From Kitasatospora xanthocidica (GTDB lineage: Bacteria; Actinomycetota; Actinomycetes; Streptomycetales; Streptomycetaceae), in contig NZ_BNBY01000020.1 in the NCBI RefSeq assembly GCF_014656195.1, forward strand, positions 108,691 through 163,393: a DNA stretch of 54,703 nucleotides. The letters run 5' to 3'. The notes below the pieces were generated by a model. It was not told the origin of the DNA. It ran no database searches and saw nothing but the letters and a program-made list of their open reading frames with translations. The position numbers were made by a program, and so were the translations under genes. Each line of letters starts with the position of its first letter. Position 1 is the stretch's first letter. This document shows, piece by piece, positions 15,730 to 25,297 of this stretch.

Positions 15730-17343
15730 GTGATGAACACCGCAGACACCACAGACACCACAGGCGCCGCAGCAGCCGTCGCGGACACGACCGCGGCCGC
15801 CCGGGCCGCCGCCACCGCACCCCGCGCCCGGCGCGTCGCCCTCGTCGCGGCCGCCGCCGTCCTCGCCGGACTGGCCCTGCCCGCCACCGCCGGTGCCGAC
15901 ACCGCCCGCGACCCGGGCGACGCCGACCCGGCACCCGCCCGCTACACCCACCAGATCCTGAACTGGCAGCCCTGCGCCACCCAGCCCGCCCTGGACTGCG
16001 CGACCATGGCCGCCCCGCGCGACTGGCACCACCCCGGCGTCGGGGCCGACCTGACCATCGCCGTCTCCCGGCACCGCGCCACCGACCCGGCCGAGCGCAA
16101 GGGCACCCTGCTGATGGCGGCCGGCGGCCCCGGCGGCACCGGCCTGCTGCGCCCGGCCGGGCTGGCCAAGGCGGCGCCGGCCGTCGGCGCCGCGTACGAC
16201 ATCGTGGGCTTCGACCAGCGCGGGGTCGGGCAGAGCACCAAGGCGGTGTGCCAGACCCCGGCGGAGTTCCAGGAGTTCCTGGCCGGCGACTACCGCGACC
16301 GGTCCCCCGCCGCGATCGACCGTGTCCTCACCAACTCCAAGAAGCTGGCCGCGAGTTGCCAGGAGCGCAGCGGCGACCTGATCCCCTACCTGAACACCGA
16401 GCAGACCGCCCACGACATCGACCTGTTCCGCTCCCTGCTCGGCGAGCGCAAGATCAGCTACTACGGCCCGTCCTACGCCACGATGATCGGCGCCTACTAC
16501 GGGACGCTCTTCCCGCACCGGGTGGAGCGGATGGTGCTGGACAGCAACATCGGCTTCGACGGCACCTGGGAGACGTTCCAGCTGGGCCAGCCGATGAGCT
16601 TCCAGCGCCGCTTCGACGAGGACTTCGTGCCCTGGCTGGCCGCCCGGGACGCCACCTACCACTGGGGCTCGACCCCGGAGCAGGTCCGGGCGCACTGGGA
16701 GCGGCGGCGGGCCGCCCTGCACGACTCGCCCATCGTCGAGGGCCCGCTGACGATCGGCCCGAACCAGCTGGACAACCTGGCGATCTCGGCGATCTACTCG
16801 GCGTCCCACTTCCCCGACCTGGCCGGGCTGCTGACCACCCTCGACACCTGGCAGACCGCCGACGCCGCCACCAGGACGGCGGCCGCGACGGCGTTCAACA
16901 GCTACCTCAGCCCGGAGTTCCTCGCCGAGTTCTTCGCGGTGACCTGCTCCGACACCCCGTGGACCAAGGACCTGGACACCTGGGTGAAGCGCGGCGCGGA
17001 GAACACCGCCCGGCTGCCGCTGGTCGGCTCCCGGACGCTGGCGTTCGGCGCGGTCTGCGCCTCCTGGCCGGTCGCCCCGGCGCCCAAGGTCAAGGTCACC
17101 GGCGCCCACCTGCCGACCACACTGATGCTCAACTCGGTGCACGACCCGGCCACGTACTACGAGGCGGCGCTCGGCGCCCACCGCGCGCTGCGCGGCTCGC
17201 GGCTGGTCACCGTCACCGGGAACGGCGACCACGGCCAGTACCCCGGTCCCGACTCCTGCGTCACCGACGTCGTCGAGCGCTACCTGCTCGACGACGAGGC
17301 GCCCGCCCGCGACCTCACCTGCGCCTCGCCGCAGACCAGTTGA
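15730..17343 (+). CDS. Secreted alpha/beta hydrolase (tripeptidyl aminopeptidase-like)
   Basis: 537 aa from the GTG at 15730; the ATG at 15733 is equally possible, with AGGA upstream. A signal region around residues 34-56 is followed by a TAP/SlpD-SlpE type hydrolase: oxyanion-loop AAGGPGGTG, FDQRGVGQS, and a C-terminal TAP-like domain ending with GDHGQYPGPDSCV, which holds the catalytic His. The nucleophile elbow reads YYGPSYATMIG, so the usual final Gly of GxSxG is Ala. These enzymes remove tripeptides from secreted proteins or act on peptides outside the cell. A 10-bp palindrome, GGATCGATCC, lies just before the start. Confidence 0.85.
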   Translation: MMNTADTTDTTGAAAAVADTTAAARAAATAPRARRVALVAAAAVLAGLALPATAGADTARDPGDADPAPARYTHQILNWQPCATQPALDCATMAAPRDWHHPGVGADLTIAVSRHRATDPAERKGTLLMAAGGPGGTGLLRPAGLAKAAPAVGAAYDIVGFDQRGVGQSTKAVCQTPAEFQEFLAGDYRDRSPAAIDRVLTNSKKLAASCQERSGDLIPYLNTEQTAHDIDLFRSLLGERKISYYGPSYATMIGAYYGTLFPHRVERMVLDSNIGFDGTWETFQLGQPMSFQRRFDEDFVPWLAARDATYHWGSTPEQVRAHWERRRAALHDSPIVEGPLTIGPNQLDNLAISAIYSASHFPDLAGLLTTLDTWQTADAATRTAAATAFNSYLSPEFLAEFFAVTCSDTPWTKDLDTWVKRGAENTARLPLVGSRTLAFGAVCASWPVAPAPKVKVTGAHLPTTLMLNSVHDPATYYEAALGAHRALRGSRLVTVTGNGDHGQYPGPDSCVTDVVERYLLDDEAPARDLTCASPQTS

Positions 17344-17390
17344 GGCAGCGGCCGGTCAGCTGCTGCGGAGCCGGTCAACCCTCGGGCCGG

Positions 17391-17711
17391 TCAGCCCTTG
17401 GGCCGGGCCCGCAGCTTGGACCGGAGCCAGGAGAGCCCGACGGCCAGCCCGGCGAAACCGCCGACGGCGAGCTTGATCCCGCCCTTGGCGACGATCCAGC
17501 CGATCCACGGGACGCCCCACCCCAGCCAGTGGAACACGGCCAGCAGCACCGCCGCACCGCACAGCGCGGCCAGCACGGTGACCACGACGGCGGCGGTCCG
17601 CGAGAGCTCCTGCGGGCCGTCGGCGTTCACCTCGGCACCGGCGCTCGCCTCGGCACCGCCCGTGCCCTCGGAGCTCTGCTTCACCACGTCGTTCGTACCC
17701 CCCTCGTTCAT
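17391..17711 (-). CDS. Small membrane protein, 106 aa
   Basis: An acidic, disordered N-terminus of about 38 residues is followed by two predicted transmembrane helices (AAVVVTVLAALCGAAVLLAV and GIKLAVGGFAGLAVGLSWL) and a basic tail, LRSKLRARPKG. I recognise no named family. It lies 18 bp downstream of the next leftward gene (17730-18137) and may share its transcript. Orientation by the positive-inside rule would put the tail in the cytoplasm. Confidence 0.65.
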   Translation of the reverse strand: MNEGGTNDVVKQSSEGTGGAEASAGAEVNADGPQELSRTAAVVVTVLAALCGAAVLLAVFHWLGWGVPWIGWIVAKGGIKLAVGGFAGLAVGLSWLRSKLRARPKG

Positions 17712-17729
17712 AGGGGTGATGATACGACC

Positions 17730-18137
17730 TCAGCGCCGAGCGTGATGGGTGTCGCCGACGTACTCGCCGGTCTCCCCGTCCGGGAAGCTGACGGCCATGG
17801 TGACGCGGTACTCGTGGACGTCCTCGCGGTGCCCCGGCACCCGGGCCCAGGCCAGCGAGTGCACCTCGGCCTCGGGGGCCTGCCGGCACCAGGCGGCCGC
17901 CTCCTCCAGGGCGCGGGCGGCCGACGGTCCGGTGCACACCACGGCGGTGTACGCGGCGACCGCGACGTCCCCGCCGGTGCGACAGGTGCGCGACACCGCC
18001 CGGACGGCGGCGGCGGCCTGGGTCAGGTCACGGGCCAGGTCCTCCACGACCCGAGGGGGTGCCGGCAGGACGACCGCTCCCTCGACGACGGTCTCCGGCA
18101 GGTTCGCGCTCACGGGCTGGACCTCCATCCGCATCAT
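17730..18137 (-). CDS. Hypothetical protein, about 135 aa
   Basis: Soluble protein with no recognised domain. The start is uncertain: ATG codons at 18152, 18137, 18134 and 18128 are in frame and none has a strong ribosome site. The sequence has an Ala-rich helical centre (DLARDLTQAAAAVRAV), four cysteines and a C-terminal beta-like segment (EYRVTMAVSFPDGETGEYVG). The small membrane protein gene follows it closely. Function unknown. Confidence 0.5.
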   Translation of the reverse strand: MMRMEVQPVSANLPETVVEGAVVLPAPPRVVEDLARDLTQAAAAVRAVSRTCRTGGDVAVAAYTAVVCTGPSAARALEEAAAWCRQAPEAEVHSLAWARVPGHREDVHEYRVTMAVSFPDGETGEYVGDTHHARR

Positions 18138-18728
18138 CACGCGGCACAGCATGCCGGGCGGCGATTCCTGGCATGCCCACTTTCACCAGAACGTCACCCG
18201 TCCAGGGCCGAGTTGGGGACGCGCTCTGGCGTGCACGGGCCCGTCCTGCTAGAGGGGTCGTCCGGTGCGCCGGGCGTTCCGGCAGGTCAGAGGGGGCGGC
18301 CGTGGGCGCCCTCGGGAGCCCGAAACGCCGCGCACGTACCACCCCCGCGCTCCGAACCGCCGTCCGGGGCCCGGGGCTGCCGTCCCACCGCCGTTGGGGC
18401 CTTGGTCGACTCCGCGTACCGGAACGGGAGCTGCCGCCGGCCCCGGAGGCCGGGAACCGCAGGCCGGGGGCCCGGCTCGACGGCCCGCGGAGCGCCCGCA
18501 CCCCCGCTGAAGTGCCGAGTTAACCCCTCGGTGGGCGCCGGGCCGCCTCCCGGTCACCCTGTCCCTGTCAGATCGTCGTGATACTAATCGTGCCGGTGGC
18601 GGATGCCGTCACCAGGTGGGCGGGCACCACGCGGGCGCGACGCAGGCACGACACGGGCATGACGCGGGCACGATGACGAGGGCTCAACCGTTCCGGGAAC
18701 GTCCGGACGGCAAGGGGAGGGGACACGG
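18138..18728. other. Long intergenic region before the lytic transglycosylase gene
   Basis: About 590 bp with overlapping open frames on both strands but no start or motif that convinces me. An AT-richer patch near 18568-18590 (ATACTAAT) could supply a -10 element for the rightward gene at 18729, but its leader would then be about 140 nt. I see no riboswitch that I can name. Confidence 0.45.
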
Positions 18729-20174
18729 ATGACGGCGAGGTTCGGCAGCACCCAGGGCGGGCGCAGGCTCCGGATCGGCAAGCGGGTCACGGGTACGGCG
18801 GCGGCCTTCGCCGCACTGGCCGCGCTGACCGGGTCACAGGTGACGGGCCTCGGGCTCGCGCCGGTCGCGGCCGCCGACACCGGCCCGGCGAACGGCACCA
18901 CCACCCAGGGCAGTGACCGCTACCGGACCGCCGCCTCCCCGTTCGGCACCCCCGCTCCCGGCGTCCCCACTCCCGGCATCCCCGGCGGCGGCCTCCCGGC
19001 CGACGGCGGCGGCACCGTCCAGCTGCCCCAGCCGCCCGGCGCGCTGCCCGGCGCGCCGGACGCCGGCCCGTTCGCGGCCACCGGGCCCGCACTGCCCGCC
19101 ACCGTGCTCGCCGCCTACCGCCAGGCCGAGACCTCGCTCGCCCAGCGCACCCCCGGCTGCCACCTGCCCTGGCAGCTGCTGGCCGCGATCGGCCAGGTCG
19201 AGTCCGGCCAGGCCAACGGCGGCCGGGTGGACGCCGCCGGCACCACCCTCACCCCGATCCTCGGCCCGGCGCTGGACGGCAACGGCTTCGCCGCGATAGC
19301 CGACACCGACGGCGGCCGCTACGACGGCGACTCCCGCTGGGACCGCGCCGTCGGGCCGATGCAGTTCATCCCGTCCACCTGGGCCTCCTGGGGCGTGGAC
19401 GCCAACGGCGACGGCAAGGCCGACCCGAACAACGTCTTCGACGCCGCCGAGTCCGCCGGCCGCTACCTGTGCGCGGGCGGCCGCGACCTCGCCGACCCGG
19501 CGCAGCTCGACCGGGCGGTGCTCAGCTACAACCAGTCGGGCGAGTACCTGCGGACGGTCCGCAACTGGATGGCGCACTACGGCAGCGGCACGGTCACCAC
19601 CGTCCCGAACCGCCCGGGCCCCTCGCTGCCGTCGCCGTACCTCCCGGTCGGCGGCGGCACGACGGGCGGCGGCCCGACGGACACCGGCGCGACCGCGACG
19701 CCGACGCCCACCCAGCAGCCGACCACGCCCGCCACGCCGACCGGCTCGCCCTCGCCGACGGCAGAGCCGACGACGCCCCCGAGCCCCACCACGACGCCCA
19801 CGCCCACCGGTTCGCCCTCGCCGACCGCGCAGCCGACGACGACGCCGACCGGCACGCCCAGCAGCACCCCCACGGCGACGCCGACCACCACGCCCACCGG
19901 CACCCCGACCGGCACGCCCACGGCCTGCCCGGACCCGACGGCCACCCCCACCGGCACGCCCACCGGCACGCCGTCCGGCACCCCCACGGGCACGCCCACC
20001 CCGACGGGTTCCCCGTCCCCCGCCGCCACGCCCACCGGCACCCCGACGGCGACGCCCACCACCGCCCCGGGCTGCCCGACCCCCGCCCCGACGGCCACCG
20101 GCACCCCGAGCGCCGCGCCCGGCGGTGCGACCCCGGCCCCCTCCCTCTCGCCTTCGGCGGCCCCGAAGAAGTGA
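18729..20174 (+). CDS. Secreted lytic transglycosylase with Pro-Thr-rich C-terminus
   Basis: 481 aa; the ATG at 18729 follows AGGGGAGGGG. A signal peptide (about residues 20-50) and a Pro/Gly-rich region precede an MltB-like transglycosylase domain at about 125-285: WQLLAAIGQVESGQ with the candidate catalytic Glu158, GPMQFIPSTW, and a final YNQSGEYLRTV. Residues about 300-481 are a PT/PTG repeat stalk, suited to spanning the wall. It should cleave the MurNAc-GlcNAc bond of peptidoglycan. An asparagine/aspartate-rich DANGDGKADPNN segment may bind calcium. Confidence 0.88.
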   Translation: MTARFGSTQGGRRLRIGKRVTGTAAAFAALAALTGSQVTGLGLAPVAAADTGPANGTTTQGSDRYRTAASPFGTPAPGVPTPGIPGGGLPADGGGTVQLPQPPGALPGAPDAGPFAATGPALPATVLAAYRQAETSLAQRTPGCHLPWQLLAAIGQVESGQANGGRVDAAGTTLTPILGPALDGNGFAAIADTDGGRYDGDSRWDRAVGPMQFIPSTWASWGVDANGDGKADPNNVFDAAESAGRYLCAGGRDLADPAQLDRAVLSYNQSGEYLRTVRNWMAHYGSGTVTTVPNRPGPSLPSPYLPVGGGTTGGGPTDTGATATPTPTQQPTTPATPTGSPSPTAEPTTPPSPTTTPTPTGSPSPTAQPTTTPTGTPSSTPTATPTTTPTGTPTGTPTACPDPTATPTGTPTGTPSGTPTGTPTPTGSPSPAATPTGTPTATPTTAPGCPTPAPTATGTPSAAPGGATPAPSLSPSAAPKK

Positions 20175-20184
20175 TCCGAGGGCA

Positions 20185-20236
20185 CGACACGACGGAGGCG
20201 CGGTTCCGCATCGGGAACCGCGCCTCCGTCGTGTCG
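20185..20236. terminator. Strong bidirectional terminator
   Basis: A perfect 23-bp stem with a 6-nt loop lies between two convergent genes, the transglycosylase ending at 20174 and terD ending at 20308. Either transcript can form it. Confidence 0.88.
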
Positions 20237-20307
20237 CACCAGGGTCGGAGCAAGGAACGAACCCCCGGCGCCCGGCCCGCGTCGGCAGCCGTGCACCGCG
20301 GCCGTGC

Positions 20308-20895
20308 TCAGAGGTGCTTGACGAGCTCCGGCATCAGGTCCTGGAAGGTCCGCCCGCTGGCCGGCTGGCCGATCGCGGTCATCTGCCAGCCGGTCTCCGT
20401 GCGCTGCACCTTGGCCATGATCTGCGCGGTGTACGGGCCGCCGCCGGTGAGCGTGTAGCGGGCCAGCTCGGCACCGGTGGTCTCGTCCACGAGCCGGCAG
20501 AACGCCGCCTCGACCTCCTGGAAGGTCTGGCCGGTGAAGGAGTTGACGGTGAAGAGGATCTGGTCGACCTCGGACGACACCTTCGTCAGGTCGACCGTGA
20601 TCGACTCGTCGTCGGCCGCCTCGCCCGCGCCGCCGACCAGGTTGTCCCCGCTGTGCCGCACCGAGCCGTCGTTGCTGGTGAGGTGCTGGAAGAAGACCAC
20701 GTCCACGGGCCGTCCCTGGGCGAACAGCACGGCGGACGCGTCCAGGTCGATCTCCCCGCCGATGGCGAGCAGCTTGGCGAAGAACCCCTTGCGCTGCGCC
20801 GCCTTCCAGCCGAGGCCCATCCGCACCACGCTCAGCTGTCCACCGCCCGGCTTCTCCAGGCTGATCTTCTGTCCCTTGGCCAGCGAAACGCTCAT
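20308..20895 (-). CDS. terD: TerD-family stress/tellurium-resistance protein
   Basis: 195 aa; the ATG at 20895 follows CGAGGAGG. The start MSVSLAKGQKISLEK and the later FTVNSFTGQTFQEVEAAFCR are TerD hallmarks, together with the aspartate-containing calcium-binding segments (GEIDLDASAVLF). TerD proteins bind calcium and act with Ter partners at the membrane in tellurite, phage and stress responses. Most streptomycetes carry several isolated copies, as here. A TehB-like methyltransferase is upstream on the same strand, 146 bp away. Confidence 0.9.
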   Translation of the reverse strand: MSVSLAKGQKISLEKPGGGQLSVVRMGLGWKAAQRKGFFAKLLAIGGEIDLDASAVLFAQGRPVDVVFFQHLTSNDGSVRHSGDNLVGGAGEAADDESITVDLTKVSSEVDQILFTVNSFTGQTFQEVEAAFCRLVDETTGAELARYTLTGGGPYTAQIMAKVQRTETGWQMTAIGQPASGRTFQDLMPELVKHL

Positions 20896-21041
20896 CGTGC
20901 CCTCCTCGTTCTGCCACCGCCCGCGTGCCGCGAATCTACAGCACTGTAGAAACCTATGATCATCCGACGGCGTCCTGGGAGCACCCCTACCCCGCACTCG
21001 CCCGCCCCGCACCCCCGGACGGCACGAAGCCCCCTGCGGGC

Positions 21042-21698
21042 TCAGTCGGCAGGCCGCTCCAGCCGGACCAGCGCGTCCACCGCGACGCGGCCGCCGCCCC
21101 CGCGCCCATCCCCGCCCCCGCCCTTGTGCCCCGGCTCCCCACCGACCGTACGGTGCACCCGCTCGGCGCGGACGGTGTGCAGCCCGAGGTCCGCGAGGTC
21201 GGCCAGGACGTCCTCCGGGGTGAACAGCACGGCCGGGTCCTGCGGGCCGCCGACGCCCTCGGTGAGGTTGCTCAGGTCGTGGCCGACGACCAGCAGGGTG
21301 CCGCCCGGGGCCAGCGCGCGGGCGGCGCGGCGCAGCGCGGTCCGGCGGTCCCCGGCGGGGAGCTGCAGGTAGGCGACCAGGACGAGGTCGTAACCGGCGG
21401 CGGGAGCCTCCAGGGCGCGGGCGTCGCCGTGGCGCCAGGTGAGGCGGTCGGCGACCTCGTCGGGCAGGTCGGCGGTGAGCCGTTCGGCGCGTTCCAGGGC
21501 GACGGCGGAGAAGTCCAGCCCGGTGACCTCCCAGCCCCGGGCGGCCAACCAGATGGCGTTGCGGCCCTCGCCCGCGGCCAGGTCGAGGGCGTGGCCGGAA
21601 GCATGGCCGGTCAGTTCACGGACCACCCACTGGTTGGGCGCGGTGCCCCACACCAGTTCGCTCGCGGCATAGCGGTCGTCCCAGTCCCGGCTGTCCAT
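21042..21698 (-). CDS. SAM-dependent methyltransferase (TehB-like)
   Basis: 218 aa; the ATG at 21698 follows GGAGGAG. The opening DSRDWDDRYAASELVWG and motif I ALDLAAGEGRNAIWLAARG are typical of the TehB/thiopurine-methyltransferase-like group. A Gly-rich loop (GGGGDGRGGGG) near the C-terminus separates the last strands. The family volatilises tellurite or detoxifies electrophiles in some bacteria; many members have unknown substrates. Its place upstream of terD is suggestive but not proof of tellurite resistance. Confidence 0.8.
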   Translation of the reverse strand: MDSRDWDDRYAASELVWGTAPNQWVVRELTGHASGHALDLAAGEGRNAIWLAARGWEVTGLDFSAVALERAERLTADLPDEVADRLTWRHGDARALEAPAAGYDLVLVAYLQLPAGDRRTALRRAARALAPGGTLLVVGHDLSNLTEGVGGPQDPAVLFTPEDVLADLADLGLHTVRAERVHRTVGGEPGHKGGGGDGRGGGGRVAVDALVRLERPAD

Positions 21699-21812
21699 CG
21701 CGCCTCCTCCGTTCGACGTTCGTTCGACGATTGTTCGACGGGGCCCGCCCGTCCCGGTCAACCTACCGGCCGCCGCGGCCCGGGCCCGGAACGGCCCGGC
21801 GGACGGACACCC

Positions 21813-21842
21813 TTGACGGCGCATATTGGTCCAGTCCAATCT
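21813..21842 (+). promoter_or_regulatory. Chitinase promoter with a DasR-like site
   Basis: A TTGACG -35 (21813-21818) and a weak -10 around 21837-21842 flank TTGGTCCAGTCCAA at 21826-21839. This differs at two positions from the palindrome TTGGTCTAGACCAA, the core of DasR sites (dre) in streptomycete chitin genes. Its position between -35 and -10 would let DasR block transcription until aminosugar phosphates appear. Confidence 0.7.
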
Positions 21843-22005
21843 GTTCAGTCGTGACGTGCCCGGGTCCGGTCACCCGCCGCGTCCGCGCACGCCCCTCAGC
21901 ACGCGTCACCCGCCCCCGCGCCCCCACCGCGCCCGGGCCGGCTCCCCACGGCCCGTCCGGGCCACCGCACCGCCGGAACCCCCACACATCCGGAGGACCC
22001 ACCGC

Positions 22006-24366
22006 ATGCACGACCGCGTCCTGCCCGCACGGCCCGACCGCTCCACCGAGGAGCGCACCGGGCGCCGGGCCACCCACCGCAGAAGAGCCACCGCACTGGC
22101 CCTGGCCGCCACGCTCACCACCAGCGGCGCCGCCCTCGCCCTCACCTTCGGCCCCGCCTCCGCCGCCCCGGTCAACCTGCTGGCCAACGGCGACTTCGAG
22201 ACCGGCACCCTGTCCGGCTGGACCTGCGCCAACGGCTCGGTGGTCACCACCCCGGCGCACGGCGGCACCCACGCGCTCAGCGGCGCGGCCTCGGCCTCCG
22301 ACACCGCCCAGTGCCAGCAGACCGTCACCGTCCGGCCCAGCACCACGTACACCCTGGCCGGCTGGGTGCAGGGCAGCTACGTCTACCTGGGCGCCACCGG
22401 GACCGGCGTCAACGCCTCGGCCTGGACGCCCGGCGGCACCGGCTGGAACCAGCTGAGCAGCACCTTCACCACCGGTGCCACCACCACCTCCGTCACCGTC
22501 TTCACCCACGGCTGGTACGGCACCGGCGCGTACTACGCGGACGACCTCACGCTGACCGGCCCGGCCGGGCCCACCTCGTCCACCAGCCCGACGGCCACCT
22601 CCAGTCCCACGGCCACCTCCAGTCCGACCGCCACCGGCAGCCCGACCGCGACCGGCAGCCCGACGGCGACCCCCAGCCCGACCGGCACTCCCACCACCGG
22701 CACCCCGACGCCCACCGGCACCCCGACGCCCACGGGCACCGCGAGCGGCCCGGCCGGGGACGGCAAGGTCACCACCCCGACCGGCCTCGCGGTGACCAGG
22801 ACCACCGCCGACGCCGTGGTGCTCACCTGGCAGCCGTCCACGCTCACCACCGGCGACGGCCCGGTGGCGTACAAGGTGTGGTCCAACGGGCAGCTGGTCG
22901 CCACCTCGATGGGCACCTCGGTCGCCGTCAGCTCCCTGCTGCCGGGCCGGAGCTACACCTTCAGCGTGCAGGGCTACTCGGGCGGCCACGCCTCGGCCCA
23001 GTCCGCGCCGGTGAGCACCACGACCGCCGCCGCGCCCGCCCAACGGCCCGTCCGCTCGGCCTACTTCGACCAGTGGGGCGTCTACGAGAACGCCTACTAC
23101 CCGAAGTCCGTCGCCACCAGCGGCGCCGCGGCCAAGCTGGACCTCATCCACTACGCCTTCGCCAACATCGACCCGACCAGGTTCACCTGCTTCCAGGCGG
23201 TGAAGGCCTCCGACTCGGCCAACGAGTCCAATCCCGACGCCGGTGACGGCGCGGGCGACGCGTACGCCGACTACCAGGCCGACTTCAACCCCGGCACCAG
23301 CGTGGACGGCAGCGGCGACACCTGGGAGCAACCGCTCAAGGGCAACTTCAACCAGCTGCGCCAGCTCAAGGCCAGGTACCCGAACCTGCGGTTCACCATC
23401 TCCATCGGCGGCTGGACGTACTCCAAGTACTTCTCCGACGCGGCGGCCACCGACGCCTCCCGGCAGAAGTTCGTCTCCTCCTGCGTCGACATGTTCCTCA
23501 AGGGGAACCTGCCGACCGGCGTCGCCGGCGACGCCTCGGGCGGCCCGGCCACGGCCGCGGGCATCTTCGACGGCATCGACCTCGACTGGGAGTACCCGGG
23601 CTCGGCCGGTGGCCACACCGGCAACCACTACTCCCCCGCCGACAAGCAGAACTTCACCCTGCTGCTCAAGGAGTTCCGCACCCAGCTGGACGCCCTCGGC
23701 GCCGCGCAGGGCAAGCGCTACCTGCTGACCGCCGCACTGCCCAGCGGCCAGGACAAGATCGCCCAGCTGGAGACCGACAGGATCGGCGCCTACCTGGACT
23801 ACGCCGACGTGATGTCCTACGACATGCACGGCGCGTGGGACGCCAAGGGCCCGACCAACCACCAGGACCCGCTGCACGACAGCCCGGCCGACCCGACCAC
23901 GCCGATCACCCCCGGCACCCGCAAGTACAACGTGGACACCACGGTCGCCGCGTACACCACCGGCCTGCCCGAGTACGGCATCCCCGGCGGCTTCCCGGCG
24001 AACAAGCTGGTGCTCGGCATCCCGTTCTACTGGCGCGGCTGGACCGGCGTCCCGGCGGGCTCGAACTCCGGCCTCTACCAGAACGCGACCGGCCCGACGG
24101 CCGCCAAACCGCTGAGCCAGGAGGCCGGTCTGGCGGCCTGGAAGGAGCTCAACCCGACGGCGGCGCAGACCCACTGGGACCCGGTCACCGAGAGCAGCTG
24201 GGTCTACGACGGCACGAACTTCTGGACGGGCGACACCCCGCAGGCCGTCCAGGCCCGCGGCGCCTACGCCAGGAGCAAGGGGCTGGGCGGCCTGTTCGCC
24301 TTCTCCCTGGAGAACGACGACGCCTCCGGCAGCCTGCTCAACGCGATGGACGGCAGCCTGCGCTGA
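22006..24366 (+). CDS. Secreted GH18 chitinase with CBM and FN3 domains
   Basis: 786 aa; the ATG at 22006 follows CGGAGGA. Signal peptide to about residue 55, then a carbohydrate-binding jelly-roll module (NLLANGDFETGTLSGWTC to about 185), a Pro-Thr linker, an FN3 domain (about 255-345) and a GH18 catalytic barrel to the end. The barrel carries SIGGWTYSKYF and the catalytic DGIDLDWEYPG, with Glu529 as the acid. The domain set is that of large exochitinase-type enzymes (ChiC/Chi63 group). It degrades chitin outside the cell. The DasR-like promoter links it to nagB in this window. Confidence 0.93.
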   Translation: MHDRVLPARPDRSTEERTGRRATHRRRATALALAATLTTSGAALALTFGPASAAPVNLLANGDFETGTLSGWTCANGSVVTTPAHGGTHALSGAASASDTAQCQQTVTVRPSTTYTLAGWVQGSYVYLGATGTGVNASAWTPGGTGWNQLSSTFTTGATTTSVTVFTHGWYGTGAYYADDLTLTGPAGPTSSTSPTATSSPTATSSPTATGSPTATGSPTATPSPTGTPTTGTPTPTGTPTPTGTASGPAGDGKVTTPTGLAVTRTTADAVVLTWQPSTLTTGDGPVAYKVWSNGQLVATSMGTSVAVSSLLPGRSYTFSVQGYSGGHASAQSAPVSTTTAAAPAQRPVRSAYFDQWGVYENAYYPKSVATSGAAAKLDLIHYAFANIDPTRFTCFQAVKASDSANESNPDAGDGAGDAYADYQADFNPGTSVDGSGDTWEQPLKGNFNQLRQLKARYPNLRFTISIGGWTYSKYFSDAAATDASRQKFVSSCVDMFLKGNLPTGVAGDASGGPATAAGIFDGIDLDWEYPGSAGGHTGNHYSPADKQNFTLLLKEFRTQLDALGAAQGKRYLLTAALPSGQDKIAQLETDRIGAYLDYADVMSYDMHGAWDAKGPTNHQDPLHDSPADPTTPITPGTRKYNVDTTVAAYTTGLPEYGIPGGFPANKLVLGIPFYWRGWTGVPAGSNSGLYQNATGPTAAKPLSQEAGLAAWKELNPTAAQTHWDPVTESSWVYDGTNFWTGDTPQAVQARGAYARSKGLGGLFAFSLENDDASGSLLNAMDGSLR

Positions 24367-24523
24367 CGGTCCGCGTCGGGTCGGACACGGCTGCTGATCC
24401 CCTCGCTGCCCCTCGATGCGTACGCCGGGTACGAACCCCGACGATCCGGGCCGGATGATCCGACGATCATCTGCCCGGATCGACCCGGCGTGCGGCAGCG
24501 GCCCGACCCGTCCGCCGAGGTGC

Positions 24524-25297
24524 TCAGTCCTTGAGGTTGAGCATGGGGAACAGGTCCTGGAACGGCTGGGTGGTCACCGAGACGCTGCGGGCGAACGGGT
24601 TGTCGAAGTCCCAGATCATGAACAGCAGGAAGGCGATCAGCGAGCTGAAGCAGAGCGCCAGGACCAACTCCCTGGGCGTGCGCCGGATCTGCAGGGCGAA
24701 CAGCATGCCGACGGTCACCACCGCGCCGCCGACCAGGCCGAACCAGACGATCCCCGGCATCGTCGGACCGGCGCTCTGGCCGCGGGCGTCGCGCGAGTTG
24801 GACGCCTGGCTGATCCGGTCCATGATCGGCTGATAGGCCTGCGACTCCAGGTCGGAGGCCGGCGGCCGGGTGGCGACGTCCGTCTGCAGCTTCTGCAGCA
24901 GTTGGTCGCCCTTCTCGGTGACCTCGCCGTTCTTCTGCATGTAGTCCCACTCGGTGTTCACCACGTACGTGACGTAGGCGTCCACGTCGGCCCGGACCTG
25001 GTCGCGGAACTCGACGGGGTAGACCACCGCGCGGTCGCTCACCTCGCGCAGCGACTGCGCCTCGCGGAACAGGTCGTCCTGGGCGACGCCGCGCGCCTCC
25101 CAGACACCCGCGATGGCGAGACCGAGGACGATCGCGTAGACCACGCCGATCATCATCGTGATGTACTCGATGACGTCCGGGGTCTCGTCGGTGTTCTCCT
25201 CGGCGGTGCTCACCCTGCGGTTCCTCAGCAGCACCACCGCCACCACGACGGCACAGGCCGACGCCATGGCGATGGTCAAAGCCACCCACTCGGACAT
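24524..25297 (-). CDS. Bestrophin-like DUF4239 membrane protein
   Basis: 257 aa with four predicted helices: one at the N-terminus (VALTIAMASACAVVVAVVLL), one at about 45-65 (TMMIGVVYAIVLGLAIAGVW) and two near the C-terminus. A central soluble region of about 110 residues contains LREVSDRAVVYPVEFRDQV. This layout fits DUF4239, distantly related to bestrophin channels. Transport function is possible but unproven. It lies downstream of the His/Pro-rich gene on the same strand. Confidence 0.75.
   Translation of the reverse strand: MSEWVALTIAMASACAVVVAVVLLRNRRVSTAEENTDETPDVIEYITMMIGVVYAIVLGLAIAGVWEARGVAQDDLFREAQSLREVSDRAVVYPVEFRDQVRADVDAYVTYVVNTEWDYMQKNGEVTEKGDQLLQKLQTDVATRPPASDLESQAYQPIMDRISQASNSRDARGQSAGPTMPGIVWFGLVGGAVVTVGMLFALQIRRTPRELVLALCFSSLIAFLLFMIWDFDNPFARSVSVTTQPFQDLFPMLNLKD

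Noticed and set aside
18249..18557. Overlapping small frames on both strands
   Set aside because: No ribosome site, motif or credible protein composition on either strand.
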